Assembly (NCBI RefSeq): GCF_030160235.1
Contig: NZ_BSNY01000071.1
Location: forward strand, 1 to 64,000
Length of the DNA stretch: 64,000 bases
Origin: Mesorhizobium huakuii
Lineage (GTDB): Bacteria > Pseudomonadota > Alphaproteobacteria > Rhizobiales > Rhizobiaceae
Direction: 5' to 3'
In this document: in pieces, positions 58,082 to 64,000 of the stretch
Layout of the letters: every line of letters begins with the position of its first letter
Position numbering within the stretch: position 1 is the first letter of the stretch
Position numbers and translations under genes: made by a program
The notes under the pieces: generated by a model
What the model was told of the DNA's origin: nothing
Seen by the model: only the letters and a program-made list of their open reading frames with translations
Databases searched by the model: none

Positions 58082-58231
58082 ATGCATCCCATCAAGCATC
58101 TGTTCGAGGACATCTACCGCAACTACTGGGGCATTACGCCGGCAGCCGAGCGGCCGAAGATGCGGCGCCTGACGAATCCGGCCGTGCGCAATCGAGACCT
58201 TTGGGTCCGCACCGAACGTCCCAAGGATTGA
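58082..58231 (+). CDS. 49-residue small protein, paralogue
   Basis: Begins MHPIKHLFEDIYRNYWGI and continues with a basic tail (RPKMRRLTNPAVRNRDLWVRTERPKD). AAGGGAG is 6 bases ahead of ATG 58082. Paralogous in its N-terminal half to the gene at 57884. No known domain. Confidence 0.68.
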   Translation: MHPIKHLFEDIYRNYWGITPAAERPKMRRLTNPAVRNRDLWVRTERPKD

Positions 58232-58233
58232 TC

Positions 58234-58608
58234 CTATTTGGGCTCAGGAACGCGGCGTACCAGCGCGGAAATCGCTATCCCCAGCCAGCCGACGATGAGC
58301 AGGGTGCCTCCGATCGGCGCCGACATCGGAAACAGTCTCGATCCGAGGACATCGCGGGCGAGGAGATCGCCCGCGAAAAGCAGGAGCCCGACGAGCAGGA
58401 CGAGGCTCGCGATCCGCAGGCAGCGATTCGCGCCGATGAGGCCGACGGCGAGGAAGACCGGTGCGTGCATCAAGAGGAACGACGCAGCTGTGCCGGTGAA
58501 GGCGCCGCCGCGATGCGCGGCCGCCGCCGACAGCGCTACGCCCGCCGCGCCGACGAGACCGCCGGCAAGCACAAGCAGACGGCTGGCGTTTGATTCGGCG
58601 GAATTCAT
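58234..58608 (-). CDS. DUF423 membrane protein
   Basis: 124 residues, four hydrophobic segments. GGLVGAAGVALSAAAAHRG at the start and SRLFPMSAPIGGTLLIVGWLGIA at the end are the DUF423 pattern. Small inner-membrane protein of unknown role. Ends 3 bp from the convergent small gene. Confidence 0.85.
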   Translation of the reverse strand: MNSAESNASRLLVLAGGLVGAAGVALSAAAAHRGGAFTGTAASFLLMHAPVFLAVGLIGANRCLRIASLVLLVGLLLFAGDLLARDVLGSRLFPMSAPIGGTLLIVGWLGIAISALVRRVPEPK

Positions 58609-58632
58609 GTCGGCCAGCTCCTCTAAAGCCTC

Positions 58633-59886
58633 TCAGGACTCACTTGCTTCCAGCGCCATATGCCGTGCGCGCCGCGACTGGACAATCCAGTTGTAGACGG
58701 CGCCACCGGCCATCAGCGCCGATGTGCCGAGAAACACCGCCCGCATGCCGAAGTGACCGCCGACGAAGCCGCCGGTCAATGGTCCCGCAACCTGCCCGAC
58801 ATACTGCGCCGAGATCGCCAGGCCAAGCACATTGCCGCCGACGCCGTCCGGTATGTTGTGGCGGATGACGCTGGTGATGCAGGGCAGCAAGCCGCCGAGC
58901 GCCAGACCCATCAGGAAGCGAAGGCCGATCAGTTGCCAGCCATTGGTGACGAAGGCTTGCGGAATGAGCAGCAGGGCCGAGACGGCCAGCGCCCCGACGA
59001 CGACGTTCCAGTGGCCGACGCGGTCAGCGAGCTTGCCGAGCCAGGACGCCGACAGGATGGTGCCCAGCGCCGCCGCCGACATGACCACGCCGGCGACCAT
59101 CGTCACGCGGCTCGGATCCTCGATGAGCTGCTGCACATAGACGGTGATGATCGGCTCGATCGACATGTTGGCGAAGGCCAGCAGCATGCCTGTTATCAGC
59201 ATGGCCACGACCGGGCGCTTGTCTGGAATCCGTGACCAGCCGCTTTTCGGCCTGGCGCCCGATTCCGCCTTTACCGGCTTCAGGCGCGGTGTCTCCTTGA
59301 TGAGGAAGGTCGTTGCCAGGAAGGCAAGGAAGATGACGCCGCCGGACAGGAGGAAGGTGGCGCGAATGCCGATCACTGGCGGCAGCGCACCGCCAAGCAG
59401 GGGGCCGACCAGCGAGCCCGCCGTTATCCCCGCCGACAGGACGCCCAGCGCCCAGCCGGAACGGTCCTTGGGCGTCTGCATGGCCACCAATATGGTCGAC
59501 CCCGAGGAATAGCCGCCGGCAAAGCCGATCAGCAGGCGCAGCAGCACCAGTTGCCAGACCGTCTCGACCATGCCCGTCAGCGACATGCAGATCGCCATGC
59601 CGAAGCTGGCGCGCACCAGCATCACCTTGCGCCCGTAGCGGTCGCCCAGCCGTCCCCACAACGGCGCGACCAAGGCCGCAGCGAAGAAGGTGGCGCCATA
59701 GGCGATGCCGGACCACTGTACGACGGCGGCATGGCCCTGCGCGCCGAGCTGTTCCACATAAAGCGGCAGGAAGGGCAACAGCAGGGTCATGGCGATAAGC
59801 GTGCTGAACGAGCCAGCGAAACAGACGGCGAGATTGCGCCGCCAGTGGATGTTGTAACCGCTTTGTTGGGTGTCTTCCTGTGTCAT
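58633..59886 (-). CDS. MFS multidrug-type transporter
   Basis: 417 residues, 12 segments. Motif A PLWGRLGDRYGRKVMLVRASFG and motif C-like GITAGSLVGPLLGG indicate the DHA1 drug:H+ antiporter group. Divergent from a GntR regulator with a palindrome between them, so probably its target. ATG 59886. Confidence 0.83.
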   Translation of the reverse strand: MTQEDTQQSGYNIHWRRNLAVCFAGSFSTLIAMTLLLPFLPLYVEQLGAQGHAAVVQWSGIAYGATFFAAALVAPLWGRLGDRYGRKVMLVRASFGMAICMSLTGMVETVWQLVLLRLLIGFAGGYSSGSTILVAMQTPKDRSGWALGVLSAGITAGSLVGPLLGGALPPVIGIRATFLLSGGVIFLAFLATTFLIKETPRLKPVKAESGARPKSGWSRIPDKRPVVAMLITGMLLAFANMSIEPIITVYVQQLIEDPSRVTMVAGVVMSAAALGTILSASWLGKLADRVGHWNVVVGALAVSALLLIPQAFVTNGWQLIGLRFLMGLALGGLLPCITSVIRHNIPDGVGGNVLGLAISAQYVGQVAGPLTGGFVGGHFGMRAVFLGTSALMAGGAVYNWIVQSRRARHMALEASES

Positions 59887-59930
59887 GTCCTGCCTGCTCG
59901 GCATCAGCGCTTGTTGCGGATACCGTTTTG

Positions 59931-59949
59931 GGATACCAAACTGGTATCC
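59931..59949. promoter_or_regulatory. GntR-type operator palindrome
   Basis: GGATACCA-aac-TGGTATCC, a perfect 8-bp inverted repeat directly before the GntR ATG (59953); another GGATACC half-site is at 59918. It matches the TGGTATNNxCCA-type sites of FCD-domain GntR regulators in style. Confidence 0.7.
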
Positions 59950-59952
59950 GTC

Positions 59953-60669
59953 ATGAACGCCAACCCAGCCGCTGTCAATGCGGCTTCGGAACAAGGAAGC
60001 GCTATGTCGCAGATGCAGAATGTCGAACGGCAGTTGCGCGAGATGATCCTGGGGCTCGAGATCGGTCCGGGCGAGAAATTGACCGAGCGTTGGATCGAAG
60101 GCCGCTTCGGCGCCTCGCGCACGCCGGTCAGGGCGGCACTTCTGCGGCTGGAGACAGAGGGGCTGGTGGGCAGGGATGGCCGCGGCTGGACGGTATCGCC
60201 CATCAACCTTGCCGAGCTCGAGCAGATCGCGGTCTATCGCGAAGCGGTCGAGGTCGCGGCTGTGCGGCTGACATGCATGCACGCCGAAAGCAGCGCCATC
60301 GACGTCATCGAGGCGATGCTCGATTCCTGCGACGACAATACGCCGCGCGAGGAGTGGCATCGTGTCGGCATGGATTTTCATATCGAACTGGCGCGCCTGT
60401 CAGGCAACGAATTCCTGTTCAGGGCCGTGCGTGATGCCATGACGCGCCTGTCGCGCGCCCGCTGGCTGGAAGTGCGTGACGAAGCGGCCCTTGGCCGCGC
60501 CTGGGCCGAACACCGCGCCATTCTGGCCGCGGCACGCCTTGGCGATGCCGATGAAGCGGCCCGCCTGCTTTCCACCCACATCGTCGGCAGCCGCGACCGG
60601 CTGGTGACGTCGCTCGCCAATGACCGGCGCGGCCTTCGCGCCAGGGGATTTGCCGTCGTGGCTGCTTAG
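59953..60669 (+). CDS. GntR-family (FCD) regulator
   Basis: 238 residues. Winged HTH: EKLTERWIEGRFGASRTPVRAALLRLETEGLV. The C-terminal FCD domain has metal-binding histidines in FHIELARLSGN, EHRAILAA and STHIVGSR. ATG 59953 is the start nearest the operator; in-frame sequence upstream to 59551 belongs to the opposite gene. Likely regulates itself and the MFS gene. Confidence 0.9.
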   Translation: MNANPAAVNAASEQGSAMSQMQNVERQLREMILGLEIGPGEKLTERWIEGRFGASRTPVRAALLRLETEGLVGRDGRGWTVSPINLAELEQIAVYREAVEVAAVRLTCMHAESSAIDVIEAMLDSCDDNTPREEWHRVGMDFHIELARLSGNEFLFRAVRDAMTRLSRARWLEVRDEAALGRAWAEHRAILAAARLGDADEAARLLSTHIVGSRDRLVTSLANDRRGLRARGFAVVAA

Positions 60670-60771
60670 CACCACTGTAGGGCAGGGCGCTCGCCGGCAA
60701 AAACAGGCGACGCCTGACGCCAACCGCACTTTCGGCCTCGCTTCACGGACGCCGATGGCGTAAGAGCGGCA

Positions 60772-61032
60772 ATGGAAAACAACCGATTTGAAACACCCGT
60801 GACCGTCAAGTCCGTCACGGCGGGAAGCACCCAGCTCTTGCGCACGGCCCGCGAGGCATCCGAATACCTGCTCAACAGCTGGCCCGGCAAGCGCAGTCCC
60901 AAGCATCGCGCGGCGCTGCAGGCCTGCCACGACGCGCTGGCCGGTGACAAGCCGGCCATGAACGCGCGGCGCGCCTTTATCGCCGCGGCGCGCGAAGTGG
61001 ACGTTTTTGTCAGCGACAAGGCGCCCGCCTGA
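60772..61032 (+). CDS. DUF982 protein
   Basis: 86 residues. Typical DUF982 pattern: PVTVKSVTAGSTQLLRTAREASEYLLNSWPG, then HRAALQACHDALAG and RRAFIAAAREV. The family is nearly restricted to rhizobia and related Alphaproteobacteria, often in multiple copies, with no assigned function. ATG 60772, no clear operon partner. Confidence 0.9.
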   Translation: MENNRFETPVTVKSVTAGSTQLLRTAREASEYLLNSWPGKRSPKHRAALQACHDALAGDKPAMNARRAFIAAAREVDVFVSDKAPA

Positions 61033-61057
61033 CGCAGCGCGACATCCTGAGTTGAGG

Positions 61058-61081
61058 AAAGGCCCGCATATGCGGGCCTTT
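61058..61081. terminator. Bidirectional hairpin terminator
   Basis: AAAGGCCCGCAT / ATGCGGGCCTTT is a perfect 24-bp palindrome with A/T ends, between the convergent DUF982 gene and the 48-residue gene. Confidence 0.85.
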
Positions 61082-61086
61082 TGCCG

Positions 61087-61233
61087 TCATTCCGCCGTTT
61101 CGTTTTCGATCTCGGCCTCGGGCTTGGAACGTTCGCGCGCGGCAACCTTGGCCGCCAGCTTTTCGGCCTTCTTCGCCGCCTTCTGCCGGTCGCGTTCCTT
61201 GCGTTCCTGATCGTAGTTTGGTGCTCGCGCCAT
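61087..61233 (-). CDS. 48-residue charged helical protein
   Basis: ATG 61233, TGA at 61087-61089. The product is almost wholly a charged helix (DQERKERDRQKAAKKAEKLAAK, then a Glu-rich end). Such short charged proteins are conserved in rhizobia, to my knowledge. AAGGAG is placed about 7 bases before the ATG. Function unknown, possibly nucleic-acid or ribosome associated. Confidence 0.62.
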   Translation of the reverse strand: MARAPNYDQERKERDRQKAAKKAEKLAAKVAARERSKPEAEIENETAE

Positions 61234-61429
61234 ATCGGCTCCTTTTGACCTGCCTTGCGGCTCTGACCCTGCCTAGGAGCATTAGCCGTCAAACACAACA
61301 GCTGAAACGACAGTGCGCGGGCGCGGCCCCGGAGATCGGGGGGCTTGCCAGATCGGTGCCATAATGATGTAGGAAACGCGGGGCGCCAGCGTATTTGAGA
61401 GCTGCCCGTTTGTTTTGACCAAGTGAATC

Positions 61430-62401
61430 ATGGCTACAATTGCGCGCACGTCGGCACGGGTTTTCTACTATGCGCGAAACGTCGTGCGCGATGTCATTCC
61501 ACAAGCCCTGTTCCGCCGCAGACTGGCTGCTCGCCTGGAACAGGCCATGCTTTCCGACGAGGCGGCGCGGCGGCGGTTGAATTACTACAACAAGCTGCAG
61601 GATGGTTTCGCGCCAAGCGCCAATGCGGTGCGCATCAGCAAACTGCCCTTCACGCCGACCATGTACTATTATGACCTGAAGGAATTCGCCCGCTATTTCG
61701 ATCCCGGATTGCTCATCGACATCGAATTCGGCGACGTCAGGAATGTGCCGAAGGTGCCGGCGATCGTGAAGGATCGGCCGATCCGTGACGACGACCAGAA
61801 CGCGGTCATCATGAAGCTCGACAAGTTCCGTCACTTCCAGATGCCGGCTGACGCCATCTCGTTCGCCGACAAGTTGCCTATGGTGGTCTGGCGCGGTGAT
61901 CTCAACAATCCGATCAGGACGCGGTTTCTGAAAGCGGTGTGCGACCTGCCATTCTGCGATGCCGGTTCGCACAAGCCGAACGCACCGGCCGAATACGCCA
62001 AGCCCTTTCTCAGCATCGGCCAGCACCAGCGCTACCGCTACATCGTCTCGCTCGAGGGCAATGACGTGGCGACCAACCTCAAATGGATCATGAGCTCGAA
62101 GTCGCTTTGCCTGATGCCGCCGCCGACATACGAGACATGGTTCGCGGAGCGGCAGCTCAAGGCCAATGTCCACTATGTACCGCTCGATCCGGATTTCGCC
62201 GATCTCGGCGAAAAGGTGCGCTATTTCGAACGGCATCCGGCGCAGGCCGAGCGCATCATCGCCGCGGCCAACGCCTATTGCCGGACATTTGCCAATGAGC
62301 GGGACGAGCAGGCGATATCGCTGCTCGTGCTCTACAAATATTTCGTGCTCAGCGGCCAGGTCGCACCCGATCCAGCACTCTGGCGCTTCATCGAGGGCTA
62401 G
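61430..62401 (+). CDS. Glycosyltransferase family 90-type (LpsA/CAP10)
   Basis: 323 residues. Pattern of GT90/LPS-A proteins: LPMVVWRGDLNNPIRTRFL, HQRYRYIVSLEGNDVATNLKWIMSSKSL and a PHVHYVPL-like NVHYVPLDPDFADL. Probably transfers a sugar to LPS or another surface glycan. ATG 61430. Converges with the aldo/keto reductase gene. Confidence 0.8.
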   Translation: MATIARTSARVFYYARNVVRDVIPQALFRRRLAARLEQAMLSDEAARRRLNYYNKLQDGFAPSANAVRISKLPFTPTMYYYDLKEFARYFDPGLLIDIEFGDVRNVPKVPAIVKDRPIRDDDQNAVIMKLDKFRHFQMPADAISFADKLPMVVWRGDLNNPIRTRFLKAVCDLPFCDAGSHKPNAPAEYAKPFLSIGQHQRYRYIVSLEGNDVATNLKWIMSSKSLCLMPPPTYETWFAERQLKANVHYVPLDPDFADLGEKVRYFERHPAQAERIIAAANAYCRTFANERDEQAISLLVLYKYFVLSGQVAPDPALWRFIEG

Positions 62402-62419
62402 CGTGCCTCCGCCGGCTGG

Positions 62420-63463
62420 TCAGATGACGCTGCGATCGAGAACCATGTCGGCCGGGCCGAAGCGATCCTTTGCCGTCAATTGCTGGTGCCAATAGGGGTA
62501 GAGCACGGGCGGCCGGCTGACCGTGTCGAGGCGCTGGCGTTCCTCAAGGCTGAGCGCCAGGCTTGCGGCCGCGAGATTGTCCTTGAGCTGGGCATCGTTG
62601 CGGGCGCCGATCACCAGCGACGAGACTGCGGGGCGGCCGAGCAGCCAGGCAAGTGCCACCTGTGCGGCCGATACGCCGCGAGCCTTGCCGATCTCGACCA
62701 GCACTTCGACGATCCGCCAGAGCCGGTCCTCGTCGCGGATCGGCGGCTCGGACCAGCCGGCGAGTTGCCGCGCGGTCGGGCTGTCGCGGTGGTATTTGCC
62801 GGACAGCAGGCCGCCGGCAAGCGGGCTCCAGACCAGCACGCCCAGTCCCTGGTCGACCGAGATCGGCAGCAGTTCATATTCCGCCTCTCGCGCCTCCAGC
62901 GTGTAGTGGATTTGCTGGGTGACGAAGCGCTGCTGGTGACGGCTGTCGCTGACGGACAGCGCCTTCATCACCTGCCAGCCGGACCAGTTGGAGCAGCCGA
63001 TATAGCGCACCTTGCCCTGGTTGACCAAAGTGTCGAGCGCCGCGACCGTTTCCTCGACCGGGGTAAGTCCGTCCCACTGGTGGACGAAATAGATGTCGAT
63101 GACGTCGGTCTTCAGCCGCTTCAGGCTCTTCTCGCATTCGCGGATCAGGTGATGGCGCGACAAGCCTTCGTCGTTCGGTCCGCTGCCGATCCGCATGCGG
63201 GCCTTCGAGGCGATCAGCACGTCGTTCCTGCGCTTGCCGCCGAGCGCCTCGCCGATGATCTCCTCCGACAGGCCGTTCGAATAGACATTGGCGGTGTCGA
63301 TGAGGTTGATGCCGGCGTCGATGCACATGTCGATCATGCGCTTGGCTTCGGCAAGATCGCTATTGCCGACCGCGGCGAAAGGCCCGGTGCCGCCGAAGGT
63401 CATGGTGCCCAAAGTCAGTGTCGAAACCTTCAGGCCGGAACGGCCAAGGGTGCGGTATTCCAT
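62420..63463 (-). CDS. Aldo/keto reductase
   Basis: 347 residues. TIM-barrel start MEYRTLGRSGLKVSTLTLGTMTFGG, catalytic Asp/Tyr in INLIDTANVYSNG, Lys in VLIASKARM and His in IDIYFVHQWDG. NADPH site near PAVSSLVIGARNDAQLKDN. General NADPH-dependent carbonyl reductase; substrate unknown. ATG 63463. Confidence 0.9.
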   Translation of the reverse strand: MEYRTLGRSGLKVSTLTLGTMTFGGTGPFAAVGNSDLAEAKRMIDMCIDAGINLIDTANVYSNGLSEEIIGEALGGKRRNDVLIASKARMRIGSGPNDEGLSRHHLIRECEKSLKRLKTDVIDIYFVHQWDGLTPVEETVAALDTLVNQGKVRYIGCSNWSGWQVMKALSVSDSRHQQRFVTQQIHYTLEAREAEYELLPISVDQGLGVLVWSPLAGGLLSGKYHRDSPTARQLAGWSEPPIRDEDRLWRIVEVLVEIGKARGVSAAQVALAWLLGRPAVSSLVIGARNDAQLKDNLAAASLALSLEERQRLDTVSRPPVLYPYWHQQLTAKDRFGPADMVLDRSVI

Positions 63464-63732
63464 ATCAGTCCTCGCGATTGCGTTGAATTGGGGCAGGGCC
63501 AAAGGGCAGCCCGGAATGCGACGGGGATTTGTAGGACAATTCAGCCGGCTTGTCGCCATGCCATGGCGATGGATCGCTTGGACGTGGCGGCCGCTATCGC
63601 GCCCGGGCTGCAATAAAACCGTCACTGCCGGTCTATATTGAAGTCGGCTCAGGTGTTTCCCTTCCAGGCTGCCGGCCAGCAATTTGAGGCGCCGTACGGG
63701 AACCGACAGAGCTTGCAAGCGGAGCAGTGCAA
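63464..63732. other. Intergenic region before ppk2
   Basis: 269 bp between divergent genes. No reading frame was accepted. No clear promoter boxes or hairpins; one GGAG at 63721 serves the ppk2 start. Confidence 0.4.
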
Positions 63733-64000
63733 ATGACTGAGCTAAGACAGAATTCTCCCGCCAAGGACTGGCTCGAAGCCGAGCTCGCCGACACGCTCGA
63801 CGAAGACTATGAGCTCGAAATGTCGGAACCGGCGCTGTCGATGGAGATCGCCAAGATCTACAAGAACGCGCATCCACCTTCGATCGACCGCATGCAATAT
63901 TTCCGCGACCTGATCACCCTGCAGTCCGAATTGATAAAGCTGCAGTCCTGGGTCGCCTACCACAAGAAGAAGCTCGTTGTGATTTTCGAGGGCCGTGACT
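63733..64000 (+). CDS. ppk2: Polyphosphate kinase 2, 5' part
   Basis: Starts at ATG 63733 with GGAGCAGTGC upstream; cut by the window end after 89 codons. The PPK2 start is visible: QYFRDLITLQSELIKLQSWVAYH then KLVVIFEGRD, which begins the Walker A loop (GRDAAGKG in the family). Uses polyphosphate to phosphorylate nucleotides. Confidence 0.88.
   Translation, partial: MTELRQNSPAKDWLEAELADTLDEDYELEMSEPALSMEIAKIYKNAHPPSIDRMQYFRDLITLQSELIKLQSWVAYHKKKLVVIFEGRD

Overview
The window looks like the chromosome of a GC-rich alphaproteobacterium of the Hyphomicrobiales, most probably Mesorhizobium or a close relative. The evidence is the set of rhizobial housekeeping genes (guaB, aspS, parC, rnd, rlmE, bpt, sthA, ppk2), an OpgC-type cyclic-glucan modification gene, a DUF982 gene, and two copies of an approximately 105-bp intergenic repeat with TAGAGC ends of the kind dispersed through Mesorhizobium genomes. 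The genus is inferred from family knowledge; no search was run.

Layout. (1) 1-6.9 kb: a leftward six-gene operon encoding DUF4129, DUF4350, MoxR ATPase, DUF58, SpoIIM-like and RDD membrane proteins, with almost every gene overlapping the next, and a divergent membrane-protein gene. (2) 7-11 kb: a loose region with a frameshifted TPR gene, a protein with an internal duplication, a small NRRA-motif protein and a cupin. (3) 11.2-26.9 kb: a phage-like integrated element of about 15.7 kb, bounded by a perfect 47-bp direct repeat derived from the 3' part of tRNA-Gln(CTG). The intact tRNA lies beside the integrase on the right. (4) 27-64 kb: ordinary chromosome rich in small regulator/transporter modules.

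The element carries a replication-initiator-like gene with four palindromic iterons inside its coding sequence, a short head/decoration cluster (HK97-type prohead protease, an Ig-like protein and a large repetitive surface protein) without terminase, portal or major capsid, an XRE repressor operon, and an integration operon. Its most distinctive parts are: a leftward cargo module of an AT-rich HEPN/AbiU2-like gene, a HipA-like kinase with complete catalytic residues and a HIRAN-domain protein, which is a candidate defence or toxin module; an array of five perfect odd-length palindromes between 24658 and 24789 with compensated base changes; and a 26-bp repeat whose half-sites match those of bacterial parS but sit 12 bp apart. 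Two small genes in its middle are frameshifted. The element is therefore either a decaying prophage or a phage-satellite-type element.

In the flanking chromosome several regulator/target pairs can be read with their operators: a TetR/TetA-like pair with two tetO-like palindromes; a LacI-family gene divergent from two tiny paralogous genes, with three copies of TTGRATCGATYCAA; a GntR-family gene with a perfect palindrome before it; and a DeoR-family gene divergent from an MFS gene with three AACRTGCA repeats between them.
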